Positions 7,183-16,772 of a DNA stretch of 64,000 nucleotides are shown piece after piece. A model generated the notes under the pieces. That model was given only the letters and a program-made list of their open reading frames with translations, searched no databases and was not told the origin of the DNA. This DNA comes from CAZGRP01 sp964527995 (lineage in GTDB: Bacteria > Zhuqueibacterota > Zhuqueibacteria > Oceanimicrobiales > CAZGRP01), in contig CAZGRP010000004.1 of assembly GCA_964527995.1 (NCBI GenBank), positions 1 through 64,000 on the forward strand, in the 5' to 3' direction. The position numbers and the translations under genes were made by a program. Position 1 is the stretch's first letter; every line of letters begins with the position of its first letter.

Positions 7183-9180
7183 TCAGTCAAGTGTGGCCAC
7201 ATACTGAAGCAGGTTCTGAACCCAAAACAGCGCCCGCAGGGTGAGCTTGCGCCGCGCCTTGTTCAGCCGCCGCAGGGTGCGGCTGTTGTTGAGCAGGTTG
7301 ACATCCAGGGCGATCTTGTGCTCCGGGTCGACCTCGGCAGACTGCAGCCTGGCTGGACGGCGGTACTCGTACTTGATCCACCTGTCCTTGCCGTCCCAGT
7401 GCTCCCGCACCTCCTCACCGTCTTCGAAGCGGATCAGCACATCGACAGGGAAGACGAAGTCCCCGAAGCGGCGCACCCAGACGGTCGAATCGTATTCCTT
7501 CGGCTTCTCCTCCGCCTCTTTCTTGCCGGTGTCGGCGGCGGCAGTGTCGGGGGTGGCGGATGCCGTATCCGTCTCGGCTTCTTTCTTTTCCTCGAATCCT
7601 ACTCCCTTCGGAGTCTTCACCTCGACCGAGCGGATCGTCCCGATGCCATAGTCGAGGACTTGTGAGCCATAAAGTGCCTGGTCAAAAAACCAGCTCAGAT
7701 CTTCACCGGACACGTCATTGGCCACGGCGATGAAGTCTTTGCTTGTTGGATGCTTGAAGCGCCAGCGTTCGACATAGGTGCGCATAACCTTGAGCATGCG
7801 CTCCGAGCCAAGATAGCCTTCCAGGGTGCGCAGCATCAGTCCGGGTTTGGCGTAGGCCATGGTGCCGTAGGTCCCGGGGTAGTGCTGCCAGGCGAAGGCA
7901 TAGATGCGGTCTTTGCCGGCATTGTCGATGTAGCCTGCCCGCTGCTGGTCGCTGTCACCCATACGGATGCCGAAAAGATCCAGGAGGCTGCGATCTTCGC
8001 CATAGAGTGCATCGATGATGCGCATTTCGGTGTAGGTGTTGATTCCTTCGTCGAGCCACGGCTCCTCGAACTCGTTGGAGGCCAACAGACCGTACCAGTA
8101 CTGGTGGCCGAACTCGTGAATCGTGACCAGCTCGGGGGCGCGGAGGCCGTTCGGTAGGCCGTAGAACGTCGCGCCGGCAGTGATGAAAGTTGGATACTCC
8201 ATGCCGCCGGCTCCCTGGCCGCGCATCGGCGGGTCGACCACTGTCAGATTCGGATAGGGATACTTGCCGAACCACTTGTCGAAGTACTCCAGGCCGTTTT
8301 TGGCGGCGGTGAGGAAGCGCTGCGCCTGCCCTTTGTGGTCCGGCTGATACAGGAAGGTGATCTTGACCTGCTTGTATTGATCCTGGGCCACGCCGAAGCG
8401 CGGGTCGGCTGTCCAGGCAAAGTCGTGCACGTCCTCGGCGCGGAAGACGAGGGTCTTGGAGGTGTCGGTTTCGGTTGTCGACTGGAGCAGGCCGGTGGCA
8501 CCCACGACGTACTCCTTCGGCACCGTGATCGAGACGTCGTAGACGCCGAAGTCGGCAAAGAACTCGCTGGTGGCATGGAACTGATGCGCATTCCAGCCGC
8601 GGCCTTCCTGATAGACGGCTATTTTGGGGAACCACTGGCCGACGAGAAAGAAGTTGTCGGAGTAGCCGGTGCGTGCGAACACCTTCGGCAGCTTGGTGAG
8701 AAAATCGATCTGTAGCTCGATGGTGCGGCCCGGCGGCAGCGGTTTTGGCAACGTCACCCGGGCGACGGTCTGATCGAACTCGTTGCCATCGTCCGGGGCG
8801 ATGTACTCGAGAGTGGGAAGCAGATCGACGCCGTCGGCAGTGGTCATCGACGTCACGTTGATATAGCCCCACTCGCCCGGCTTCATGCGCTGTCCGCGAG
8901 ACACGCCACCCGATTCCTTCATGAACGTGCTCTCGGTGTTCTTGAAGGCGTTCATGTAGAGGTGGAAACGCAGTTCGCGGATCGAATCGCTGGAGTCGTT
9001 TCGCCAGGTGAGCACCTCCTTCCCGGTGACCGTCTTTTCCTTAGGGTCAAGCCGGCAGGTGATCTTGTAGTTGGCGATTCGGGGGGATAACGGCTGCGGG
9101 AAGATCACTTGCGCCGGCGCCCGTGTGGCCGCAAGGAAGGTGGCTAGGGCTGCAACCGGTAGGGCACGCAACAGAATCAT
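7183..9180 (-). CDS. M1-family (gluzincin) metallopeptidase, exported
   Basis: A 665-residue zinc peptidase with a signal peptide (MILLRALPVAALATFLAA..., cleavage likely after APAQ), so it acts outside the cytoplasm. The active site reads HEFGHQYW, with the second zinc-ligand glutamate in WLDEG exactly 18 residues on, the HExxH-x18-E pattern of M1 aminopeptidases. The exopeptidase GAMEN motif appears as GAGGMEYP upstream. A low-complexity acidic and alanine-rich insert (ETDTASATPDTAAADTGKK) lies near residue 560. The ATG at 9180 has a perfect AGGAGG; a longer frame to 9285 is not needed. It heads a block with the membrane protein and the SpoU gene. Confidence 0.9.
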   Translation of the reverse strand: MILLRALPVAALATFLAATRAPAQVIFPQPLSPRIANYKITCRLDPKEKTVTGKEVLTWRNDSSDSIRELRFHLYMNAFKNTESTFMKESGGVSRGQRMKPGEWGYINVTSMTTADGVDLLPTLEYIAPDDGNEFDQTVARVTLPKPLPPGRTIELQIDFLTKLPKVFARTGYSDNFFLVGQWFPKIAVYQEGRGWNAHQFHATSEFFADFGVYDVSITVPKEYVVGATGLLQSTTETDTSKTLVFRAEDVHDFAWTADPRFGVAQDQYKQVKITFLYQPDHKGQAQRFLTAAKNGLEYFDKWFGKYPYPNLTVVDPPMRGQGAGGMEYPTFITAGATFYGLPNGLRAPELVTIHEFGHQYWYGLLASNEFEEPWLDEGINTYTEMRIIDALYGEDRSLLDLFGIRMGDSDQQRAGYIDNAGKDRIYAFAWQHYPGTYGTMAYAKPGLMLRTLEGYLGSERMLKVMRTYVERWRFKHPTSKDFIAVANDVSGEDLSWFFDQALYGSQVLDYGIGTIRSVEVKTPKGVGFEEKKEAETDTASATPDTAAADTGKKEAEEKPKEYDSTVWVRRFGDFVFPVDVLIRFEDGEEVREHWDGKDRWIKYEYRRPARLQSAEVDPEHKIALDVNLLNNSRTLRRLNKARRKLTLRALFWVQNLLQYVATLD

Positions 9181-9317
9181 GGTTGCCTCCTCGGATGAAT
9201 GAGCCACAAAAGAGGGTAGAGATGATCGCAAACAAAACCGCCGAGCGGATGTACGATACAGCAGAGTCCGTGTTTCATTTGTCAAGATCGTAGCATTGCC
9301 GGACCCAACCGCCGACG

Positions 9318-10673
9318 TCAGGCCGCGATCAACTGCAACATCACCGTTGCAAGGCCGAGAAAGACAAAGAAGCCGCCTACATCCGTAGCGGTCGTGACAA
9401 AGATACTTGACCCAAGGGCGGGGTCGAGATTCAGTTTCTTGAGAATGAGGGGAACCAGCGCCCCGAATAAGCCGGCGATGATAAGATTACCGATCAGGGC
9501 TGCGAACATGATGATGGCCAGCCAGATGTTCCGCTGCCAGGCATAGGCGATGACGGCGATCACCAGACCGTTGATGATGCCGTTGAAGACCCCGACGCCG
9601 ATCTCCTTGAGAACCACCCGCCACCCCAGACTCCAATCGATCTCACCGAGCGCCAGTCCGCGGACTACAACCGTGAGCGATTGGGTGCCGGCATTCCCGC
9701 CCATGCCGGCGATGATCGGCATCATCACAGCCAGGACGACGTACTTGGAAATGGTGTCCTGGAAGAGGCTGACGGTCAGCGCCGCCAGAATGGCAGTACC
9801 CAGGTTGATCAACAGCCATGGCATGCGCATGGTGGCCGACCTGAGCAGGGGCGTGTAGATGTGTTCCTCCTTGCCCAAGTTTGCCAGGTGGTAGATGTCC
9901 TCGGTGGCTTCTTCATAGAGAACATCGATGGCGTCGTCCACGGTGATCTGGCCGATCAGACGGTGATTGTCGTCGACGACGGGCAGAGCCAGCAGATCGT
10001 ATCTGGCGATGATGGCGGCGGCATCCTCCTGACTCATATCGGCCTGGACCGAAATCGGGTCCCGGACCATGACCTCGGCGAGCTTCTTGTCGGGTTTCGA
10101 CAAAACCAGTTCCCGAAATGAGACCACGCCCACGAGCTGCTGGTGTTCGTTGACGACATAGATGTAGAAGATTTCCGGCCGTTTTTCCTGGCGCCTGAGA
10201 AACTCTGTGGCCTCTTCCACCGTCGAGTCTTGGTGGAGGGCGAGATACTCGGTGGTCATAATGCCGCCGGCCGTGTCCGGCGCGAACCCCAGGAGCTTGC
10301 CGATGGACTTTTTCTGAGCGCCCGTCAGCTTTTCGAAAACATGCTTCTGGGTTTCTTCGGGCAGCACCATCAGCAGGTCGACGGCGTCGTCGGGCTCCAT
10401 CTTCTGGACGGCGTTGACCAGTTGCGTCTCCGAAATCAACTCCAGCACCTGAGGTACGCTCGCCTCTTCGAGCTGGCTGATGACGTCGGTCAGTTTGCCG
10501 GTTTTCAGGGCGCTTTCCACGAGCCACTTTTTCTCATTGTCGGTGAGGTAGGTGAAAAGCGAGGCGATGTCGGCCGGGTGCATTTTGCGTAGCGCATTGA
10601 CCGCCGTCGAGTACGCCTGGTACCGAATCAGGCGAAGTAGCGCCTCCTGGGCCTTGTTCAGGGACGTTTTCAT
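9318..10673 (-). CDS. mgtE: Magnesium transporter MgtE
   Basis: A 451-residue inner-membrane Mg2+ channel. The order is classic: an N-terminal superhelical MgtE_N domain (about residues 20-125), a pair of CBS domains that sense cytoplasmic Mg2+ (about 140-260), a connecting helix, and a C-terminal five-helix pore (about 285-451). The conserved pore segment GMGGNAGTQSLTVVVRGLALG is present. AAGGAGAT lies about 9 bases before the ATG. A promoter about 150 bases upstream leaves a long leader. I see no M-box sequence in it, but long leaders before mgtE are often Mg2+-responsive. Confidence 0.95.
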   Translation of the reverse strand: MKTSLNKAQEALLRLIRYQAYSTAVNALRKMHPADIASLFTYLTDNEKKWLVESALKTGKLTDVISQLEEASVPQVLELISETQLVNAVQKMEPDDAVDLLMVLPEETQKHVFEKLTGAQKKSIGKLLGFAPDTAGGIMTTEYLALHQDSTVEEATEFLRRQEKRPEIFYIYVVNEHQQLVGVVSFRELVLSKPDKKLAEVMVRDPISVQADMSQEDAAAIIARYDLLALPVVDDNHRLIGQITVDDAIDVLYEEATEDIYHLANLGKEEHIYTPLLRSATMRMPWLLINLGTAILAALTVSLFQDTISKYVVLAVMMPIIAGMGGNAGTQSLTVVVRGLALGEIDWSLGWRVVLKEIGVGVFNGIINGLVIAVIAYAWQRNIWLAIIMFAALIGNLIIAGLFGALVPLILKKLNLDPALGSSIFVTTATDVGGFFVFLGLATVMLQLIAA

Positions 10674-10822
10674 TTGCGAAATCTCCTTGAGCCCGCAGCC
10701 GGGACGGAAGGCCTGCGTGCACCTGCTGCGGTTTAACGTGGGCGGGCGGCCGAGGTTTTGTTACCGGGAACAGCGGCCCTTGACTGTCATGACGCGGTGC
10801 GCTTTTGCTTTCTAAGCCATGC

Positions 10823-10851
10823 AATATACTCATCAGTAAGGAGCTTCGCAA
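10823..10851 (-). promoter_or_regulatory. Sigma-70-type promoter for mgtE
   Basis: On the minus strand: TTGCGA, a 17-base spacer, TATATT. This predicts a leader of about 140 bases before the mgtE ATG. Confidence 0.5.
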
Positions 10852-11043
10852 GCATCTTGACTAATTTCTTGAGGAAAGGCGAATCAACAAAGAAAACAGG
10901 TGGTTAGAAGAGATAGCCCGAACCATGGCCGGTGCAACATCATTTCGAACCACCGCCTCGCCATCACCCGCGGTCCCCGGCCGTGCTCTGGACCATGCAG
11001 CCGGGAAATCTGTTTCAGCGTCGTCGATGTTGTCATTTGATGG

Positions 11044-11072
11044 TTGACAATTTCTCGTGAAAGCCGTATCCT
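11044..11072 (+). promoter_or_regulatory. Sigma-70-type promoter
   Basis: TTGACA, a 17-base spacer, TATCCT. It sits about 90 bases before the start of the YdjM-like gene at 11163. Confidence 0.6.
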
Positions 11073-11162
11073 TAAAGCCTTGGATGCGTCGAGATGCTCG
11101 AACCGCATTCCTGCCGTAGTCGGCACCACTTGTAAATCTAACCTAATCCCCGGAGGGAAGAG

Positions 11163-11618
11163 ATGCAGCTAGGCCATCTGCCGCTCGCGTTGTCCATTGC
11201 CACGTACGACTGGAATCCGAAAACCGCTGCCTTCGTCATCGCCATGCACTGGCTTCCAAATGCCGATTCGCTGGTGGTAAAGGCTGGGCTGGCCGATTCC
11301 GATTTCCACTGCACCGTCACCCACAGCATCCTTTTCGCGGTCACCGTCAGTGCTCTCGTTGCCATCTTTTCGGTCCACTACGCCCTCTTTGCGCTGGTGG
11401 CGCTGCTGGCTCATTACGCTGCCGACATCGGCAGCACCGTGGGCCAACCTCTTCTCTGGCCGTTTTCGAAGCGAAGATTCACGCTAGCGCTGTTCAAGGA
11501 CACGGGATTCTGGGGCAAGGAGATGTACCTCGGCTACTACCGCCAGCCGATGGCCTGGGTCCTCGAAATCGGCATCACCCTCTTTTTCATCTACCGACTG
11601 ACTCAAATCTATGCCTGA
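11163..11618 (+). CDS. Membrane-bound metal-dependent hydrolase-like protein (YdjM/DUF457-like)
   Basis: A 151-residue membrane protein. The histidine- and aspartate-containing motifs HWLPNADSL, HCTVTHSILFA and LAHYAADIG (about residues 29-37, 49-59 and 80-88) match the layout of the YdjM/DUF457 family, which is predicted to be a membrane-embedded metal-dependent hydrolase. About three or four hydrophobic segments surround them, and the C-terminus is another membrane helix. Its role in the family is not well established. GGAGGG lies just upstream of the ATG, and a good promoter precedes it. Confidence 0.7.
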   Translation: MQLGHLPLALSIATYDWNPKTAAFVIAMHWLPNADSLVVKAGLADSDFHCTVTHSILFAVTVSALVAIFSVHYALFALVALLAHYAADIGSTVGQPLLWPFSKRRFTLALFKDTGFWGKEMYLGYYRQPMAWVLEIGITLFFIYRLTQIYA

Positions 11619-11688
11619 CCCCGGCCGGGTGAGATCATGTTGAAGCCGTTGTAGCAGCGACAGCCAACCTGTCAACCGGGAGGCCGGA

Positions 11689-13308
11689 ATGCAAACAAAC
11701 CGGGTCGGGCGAGAAAAACTGTGGGACGTCGTGGTCATCGGCAGTGGCTTCGGTGGCAGCATGTCGGCCTTGCGGCTGGCCGAAGCCGGGCTGCGCGTGC
11801 TGGTCTTGGAGCGCGGCCGCTGGGTGGACCGCGATGACAGCGCCTGGGATCCGCGGGCCATCCTGATCGACCAGAAGTACCGCAGCCGCTCACCCTATGA
11901 AGCCGATCGCTGGCGCGGTCGCGGCCTGGTCTATCCGAACGAAGTCGTCGGCGGCGACTCTGTCTTCTATGGCGCAGCTTCGTTCCGGATGCGGACCCAG
12001 GATTTCCACATGGCAAGCTGGCTCAACAACGGCGGACTGCAAGAGCCGGCATACGTCGACTGGCCGATCGGCTACGAGGAGCTGGAGCCCTTTTATGCCG
12101 AGGCCGAAAGACTGCTTGCTGTGGCAGGAGTGGCGGGCGAAGATCCCACCGAGCCTCCGCGCCAGGGTGACTACCCGCAACCCCCGATCGAGTACGGAAC
12201 GCTTGCCCGCAGAATCGCTGCGGCCGCCCGAGAGCTCGGCCTGCGCCCGTTCCCGATACCTCTGGCCATCAACTTTCATGGAGTGGATGGCCGGCCGCAG
12301 TGCCAGCGTTGTACCACGTGCGATCTTTTTCCGTGCAGGGTCGGCGCCAAGAACGATCTCTCGGTCACCGTGCTGCCGCAGGCGGTGAAGGCGGGAGCGG
12401 TGGTCTGGGATCGGGTGGTCGCCCGGCGCCTGCTGGTTTCCGGCGGTCGCGTTCACGGCGTCGATTGCGCCGATGCGGACACAGGGGAGAGCTTCAGCGT
12501 CCGCTGTGGCGCGGCGGTCGTGAGTTGCGGCGCCATCGGTTCGGCCAGACTGCTGCTGGCATCGGGGCTCGGAGCAGTCGAGCCGAACGGCGCTTGGGTC
12601 GGTCGCAACCTCATGCGCCACTGCAGCGGCATCGTGATCGGCATCTTTCCCGATAGAACCAACCCGGAACAGAAATTCCACAAGCAGGTGGCGGTCACGG
12701 ACTTCTACTTTGGCCATCCCGAGGGCCGACCGCCGCGGAGACCGTGGGGAATGATCCAGGCACTCCAGGTGGCGCCGCCAGAGTACATTGCATCCCAGTT
12801 GGTTGCCCCGTTCGGACAGATCGGTGCCCTCACCACGGGGCACCACATGTACTTGATTTGTATTGCCGAGGATCTTCCCAATCCCGACAACCGGGTGGAG
12901 CTCGACCCCTCCACAGAGGACGCCTACGGCATGCCGATCGCTCGAGTCTTCCACCACTATGCCCGGCGTGATCTGCAGGCTCGCCGCGGGCTGTATCGGG
13001 AAGCCGCCCGCATTCTGCGAAAGGCCGGCGCTCTGATTCGCATTCGCAAGCCGATCCATACCTTCTCGCATGCCGTGGGCACCTGTCGTTTCGGCGACGA
13101 CCCGCGGCACTCGGCTCTCGACCCGTACTGCAGGTTCTTCGGCGTAAGCAATCTGTTCGTGGTCGACGGCAGCTTCATGCCGACTTCCGGCGGCGTGAAC
13201 CCGAGCCTGACCATTGCCGCCAACGGCTTGAGGGTCGGCAGGCATATCGCCGAGAACTGGGAGGACGTAGTGCGTCAGACAAAGGGCCGCCCGGCGCGGG
13301 TGTCGTGA
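11689..13308 (+). CDS. GMC-family FAD oxidoreductase
   Basis: A 539-residue flavoprotein of the glucose-methanol-choline oxidoreductase group, of the type often annotated as cholesterol oxidase. The N-terminal FAD site is VVIGSGFGGSMSALRLAEAG, followed by a glutamate (VLVLERG). A cysteine cluster CQRCTTCDLFPC (about residues 204-215) lies mid-protein and could bind a metal or Fe-S centre. The C-terminal GMC block contains HAVGTCRFG, the SNLFVVDGSFMPTSGGVNPS segment and TIAANGLRVG. GGGAGG precedes the ATG. The substrate is unknown. It is followed by a Gfo/Idh/MocA oxidoreductase and a flippase-like protein, perhaps one envelope-related operon. Confidence 0.88.
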   Translation: MQTNRVGREKLWDVVVIGSGFGGSMSALRLAEAGLRVLVLERGRWVDRDDSAWDPRAILIDQKYRSRSPYEADRWRGRGLVYPNEVVGGDSVFYGAASFRMRTQDFHMASWLNNGGLQEPAYVDWPIGYEELEPFYAEAERLLAVAGVAGEDPTEPPRQGDYPQPPIEYGTLARRIAAAARELGLRPFPIPLAINFHGVDGRPQCQRCTTCDLFPCRVGAKNDLSVTVLPQAVKAGAVVWDRVVARRLLVSGGRVHGVDCADADTGESFSVRCGAAVVSCGAIGSARLLLASGLGAVEPNGAWVGRNLMRHCSGIVIGIFPDRTNPEQKFHKQVAVTDFYFGHPEGRPPRRPWGMIQALQVAPPEYIASQLVAPFGQIGALTTGHHMYLICIAEDLPNPDNRVELDPSTEDAYGMPIARVFHHYARRDLQARRGLYREAARILRKAGALIRIRKPIHTFSHAVGTCRFGDDPRHSALDPYCRFFGVSNLFVVDGSFMPTSGGVNPSLTIAANGLRVGRHIAENWEDVVRQTKGRPARVS

Positions 13309-13363
13309 GTGTGCCCGATATCTCCGGCAAGAAAGAGAGGCAGACCATCAAGCGGACGGTACC

Positions 13364-14377
13364 ATGAACAAAGTCAAGCTCTGCATTCTGGGCTGTGGCG
13401 ACGTGGCCCGCCTCCACAGCCGCGTGGCTCGATCCATGCGCTCTCAAGTGGACCTGCTTTTCGCCAGTCGCTCCGCGCAGAAGGCCGAGGAGTACCGGAG
13501 AAAGTACGGCGGCATCGGCGCTTTCGGGAGCTACCAGGAGGCCTGCGCCTCGCCCGAGGTCGATGCGGTCTTCATCTGCACGCCGCAAGCCTTCCACCTG
13601 GAACACGCGCGCATGGCCGCCGAAAACGGCAAGCCGATGCTCATCGAAAAGCCGATCGCTCGCAGTCACTCCGAGCTGGCGGAGATCGAATCGATCGTCG
13701 AACACACCGGCACACTGTGTATGGTTGCCGAGAACTATTACTTCAAGCCGGCGGTCAGGGTGCTGCGCCGTCACATTGAAAGCGGCGACATCGGCGACCC
13801 GCTCATCATCGAGTTGAACAAGACCAAACGCAGCCGCATCCAGGGCTGGCGTGCCGATGCCGACATGATGGGGGGAGGCGCTCTCCTCGAGGGCGGTGTC
13901 CACTGGATCAACCTGATCTGCCACCTGGGGGGCGAAGTCAAGGAGGTGCTGGCGGCCCGGCCCGAGAAGAGCTACCGGCTGGTGGCTCCGTTCGAGGACA
14001 CCCTTGAGATTCTTCTGAAGTTCGCGGACGGCACCATTGGGAAGCTGCTGCACTCGTGGAATCTGCTCAACCGTCTCGGCGGCGTGCAGATGTCGAAGAT
14101 CTACGGCACCGAGGGCAATATTCTGTTCGAGAGCAACGGCCTGTTTGCGCTCGTCAGCGGCCGGCGCAAGCGCTTGCGGTTTCTTGGGATGCGGGACATC
14201 ATGGGGTACCGCGCCATGCTGCGGCATTTCATCGATTGTGTGCGCCAGGACCGTCCTCCGGAGATGTCGCTGGCGGTGGCGCGGCGCGATATGGAGGTCG
14301 TGTGGGCCGCTTATCGATCGCTGCAAAGTGGCCGTTTCGAGGAGGTTGGGGTTCGCAGGAAGGAGGCAGCCGTCTAG
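13364..14377 (+). CDS. Gfo/Idh/MocA-family oxidoreductase
   Basis: A 337-residue NAD(P)-dependent sugar or cyclitol dehydrogenase. It has an N-terminal Rossmann motif (ILGCGDVARLHSR, about residues 8-20), the family segment EKPIARSH (about residues 93-100, with the conserved EKP lysine) and GGALLEGGVHWINLI (about 169-183), which holds the catalytic-type histidine. The C-terminal half is the alpha/beta substrate domain. Its stop TAG directly abuts the TTG start of the next gene, so the two are co-expressed. The substrate is not identifiable. Confidence 0.87.
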   Translation: MNKVKLCILGCGDVARLHSRVARSMRSQVDLLFASRSAQKAEEYRRKYGGIGAFGSYQEACASPEVDAVFICTPQAFHLEHARMAAENGKPMLIEKPIARSHSELAEIESIVEHTGTLCMVAENYYFKPAVRVLRRHIESGDIGDPLIIELNKTKRSRIQGWRADADMMGGGALLEGGVHWINLICHLGGEVKEVLAARPEKSYRLVAPFEDTLEILLKFADGTIGKLLHSWNLLNRLGGVQMSKIYGTEGNILFESNGLFALVSGRRKRLRFLGMRDIMGYRAMLRHFIDCVRQDRPPEMSLAVARRDMEVVWAAYRSLQSGRFEEVGVRRKEAAV

Positions 14378-15529
14378 TTGCCGGAGTATGCCCCACAGGA
14401 CTCGGACGCGGGAGTCCGGAGCGACGATGTCCAGATACCATTGCGAAGAGAGCAGGTTCGCAGGGGCCTGCAATACTTTGCCCTGCTGACCGTCGCCGGC
14501 CTGGCCCTGCTCTTCTTCTACACCACCACTCCGCAAACCATCGAGGCGCTCGGCCGCCTGCAGGTTCGGTTTCTGCTTGTGACTGTGGTCCTGTCAGCAC
14601 TGGATCTGTGGATCGGTGGCTGGCGCAACCACATTTTTGTCCGCAGGCTCAAGCCTGGCGTGACACCGTGGCTCTGTTTTCGGGCCAATCTTGCCAATCT
14701 CTTCATGGGCGCAATTACGCCGTCCCAGAGCGGCGGCGGGCCGGCGCAGCTCTTTATTCTCTACCGCGGCGGCATCCCCCTTCCTGCCGGCGTCTCGGTC
14801 AGCATCATCAACTTCCTGTCGACCCTCGTCTTCTTTCTGATCTCGGCCAGCTTTGCCATGGTGGTGGTCCGTCACCGCTTTTCGCAACACATCGTGCGCT
14901 TCTTCATCGAGTACGGCTTTTTCGCCTTCGCCACCCTGTTCGCGTTTTTTGTCTTCGCCTTGTGGCGCCCCGACCTGTTCGGCCGGGCCGTCAGTGCCGT
15001 GGCCCGACAACTCGGCCGTACTGGCACAGCCTGGGGCGAGCGGCTGGCGAAACTCGGCCGGCGTGCAGTAGCGGAACTGGATCGCTATCACGCCAGTTGC
15101 ACGGTGTTCTTGCGCCGGGAGCCCGGGCTGCTTCTCTACGGCTTCACGCTGACCATCGTCATGTATCTGAATAAGTTCACCCTGGCGTACTTCCTGATGC
15201 GTGGTCTCGGGGCCAACGGTGACTACGTCAGCGTCCTCGCCATTCAAACGCTGCTTCTTTTCATCCTTTATTTCTCCCCGAGCCCGGGCGGCAGCGGCAT
15301 CGCCGAATTGAGCACCGGCGCTCTCATGTCCACCCTCATGCCTTCCTATCTGCTTTCCCTGTTCACCCTTCTCTACCGGGCCTTCCTGCTCTACATTCCG
15401 GCGTCGATGGGGGCAGTGGTGATGATGCAGGAGATCAAGCCGGGCGGTGCTCCGCGAAGGCAACGCATCCGCGGCAGGCGGTTGGTGTTGTCGAAAACCG
15501 GAGATCGTCTCGAAGGGGATGGAGAGTAG
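14378..15529 (+). CDS. Flippase-like integral membrane protein (lysylphosphatidylglycerol synthase TM-like)
   Basis: A 383-residue membrane protein of the YbhN/AglD/MprF-flippase-domain family. About eight hydrophobic segments span residues 30-355. Family hallmarks include an early conserved arginine-rich loop, GAITPSQSGGGPAQLFIL (about residues 111-128) and the late SPSPGGSGIAELS (about 305-317). The TTG start directly follows the previous stop and has AGGAGG 11 bases upstream, inside the preceding gene. Such proteins move lipids or lipid-linked precursors across membranes; the substrate here is unknown. Confidence 0.85.
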   Translation: MPEYAPQDSDAGVRSDDVQIPLRREQVRRGLQYFALLTVAGLALLFFYTTTPQTIEALGRLQVRFLLVTVVLSALDLWIGGWRNHIFVRRLKPGVTPWLCFRANLANLFMGAITPSQSGGGPAQLFILYRGGIPLPAGVSVSIINFLSTLVFFLISASFAMVVVRHRFSQHIVRFFIEYGFFAFATLFAFFVFALWRPDLFGRAVSAVARQLGRTGTAWGERLAKLGRRAVAELDRYHASCTVFLRREPGLLLYGFTLTIVMYLNKFTLAYFLMRGLGANGDYVSVLAIQTLLLFILYFSPSPGGSGIAELSTGALMSTLMPSYLLSLFTLLYRAFLLYIPASMGAVVMMQEIKPGGAPRRQRIRGRRLVLSKTGDRLEGDGE

Positions 15530-15719
15530 TTTGCCGTGACGGACGCCGGGCGCCGGCCGTTTCGGCCGCAGCGACCCCGCTGGCAATCCTCTGCGTCCTC
15601 CCTGCGACCGAGATCATGGCGCAAGGGTCTCCCCGCCACGCTCGCGCAGGCCGGTCCATTCCTATCCCCGTCCCCATCTGGGCGTGCTGCCACCCGACCC
15701 GTTTGGCAGCGGCCCTCAT

Positions 15720-16556
15720 TCAGTCAGCCGGAACCTCGAATGTCAGAGTGGCCCAGAACGACTCGTAGTCGATCTTCGGGTTGTCTCGGGCTTCGATCAT
15801 GTGGAGAGCGTGGACGAACCACTTGCCGGTCGCGTCGAGCCGGACGGCGGCTCTGCCGTCGGCGTCGGTGCGGGCATGCCTGACCTTTCCGCCGGCAGCC
15901 TCGTGGCCCCAGGCGATCTGCACGCCGGGCAGGGGTTTGCCGTTGTAGAGCAGGCGCACGGGAAGGGGGTCGCCAGCCTTCAGGCGGAACGGGTTTTTCT
16001 CCGGCACGATCTCGAGCCGATGTCCCAACACGCGTTTCCAGCCGTCATCATCCGAGGCGCCGACGCGCAGGAGCGCTTTGGCGTACTTTGAGTATTGCTC
16101 TCGGCCGGGCTGGTCCAGCTGGCCGAGTTTCTTCCTGAGGTCAAGGATCCGACTGAGTCCTTCGTGTTCCAAATAGCCGTTGAAGTCCGCGGCTTCCAGG
16201 CGGATGAAGCGCGGGTTGACGGTCAGCTCGACGATGGCGATCCCGGGTGTTTTCGGCACGACCTGGATGGCGAGCGAACGGTCGATGATGGATATGCGAT
16301 CCGGGGCCATCTCTCCACCGGCGTCGATGAGCCGGCAGCTGCCGATGCGCACGGGATCGATGGCCACCTCACTGGACGGGAAGCGGTCGCCGGTGGCAAC
16401 CAGCACCCAGAGCGTGTCCCCGGGCGCAGCGTGGTAGGTCTGCGGGATCAGCCAGAGATCGTGGGCGAGAGCGCGGGTGGCCAGAGGTAGGGTGAGGAAG
16501 AAGAAGGCCGGAGCCAACAAGGTCCAGCCACGGCGAAGACGGCGCGCGTGTGTCAT
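15720..16556 (-). CDS. DUF4198 domain-containing exported protein
   Basis: A 278-residue protein with an N-terminal signal peptide or anchor that ends near ALAHDLWLIPQ. The AHDLWL start of the mature part is the hallmark of DUF4198 proteins (related to NikM/CbiK-type periplasmic proteins linked to Ni/Co uptake). A C-terminal Ig-like part contains GKPLPGVQIAWGH and TDADGRAAVRLD. AGGAGG stands 4 bases before the ATG. It faces the flippase gene across about 190 bases that contain no gene. No Ni/Co transporter lies nearby, so its role is unassigned. Confidence 0.8.
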   Translation of the reverse strand: MTHARRLRRGWTLLAPAFFFLTLPLATRALAHDLWLIPQTYHAAPGDTLWVLVATGDRFPSSEVAIDPVRIGSCRLIDAGGEMAPDRISIIDRSLAIQVVPKTPGIAIVELTVNPRFIRLEAADFNGYLEHEGLSRILDLRKKLGQLDQPGREQYSKYAKALLRVGASDDDGWKRVLGHRLEIVPEKNPFRLKAGDPLPVRLLYNGKPLPGVQIAWGHEAAGGKVRHARTDADGRAAVRLDATGKWFVHALHMIEARDNPKIDYESFWATLTFEVPAD

Positions 16557-16715
16557 GGTCCCTCCTACACGATTGTGACCTCAGTGATGGCACATTTGTT
16601 GGGCCAGAATCTACACAGATCATCGACGAAAAGCAAGCCCAAATGCAGGTTGTGGAGTACGTTGCCTCAAAATAAAATGTAACCCGGAACGGGCGGCCCT
16701 TGCCCAAACTCAGGC

Positions 16716-16743
16716 TTGTATCTTTGGCGAAAGTTCTTATATT
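16716..16743 (+). promoter_or_regulatory. Possible promoter of the menaquinone gene cluster
   Basis: TTGTAT, a 16-base spacer, TATATT. It ends about 30 bases before the UbiA-family start. The -35 box is weak. Confidence 0.4.
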
Positions 16744-16772
16744 ACCGAGGTCACTTTTTGCAGGAGGACGTT

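Larger units (their letters stand above)
10674..11162. other. Divergent intergenic region between mgtE and the YdjM-like gene
   Basis: 489 bases with no supportable gene. It holds a promoter-like site in each direction (10823-10851 minus, 11044-11072 plus). Short open frames inside have no family resemblance and poor ribosome sites. Confidence 0.6.
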
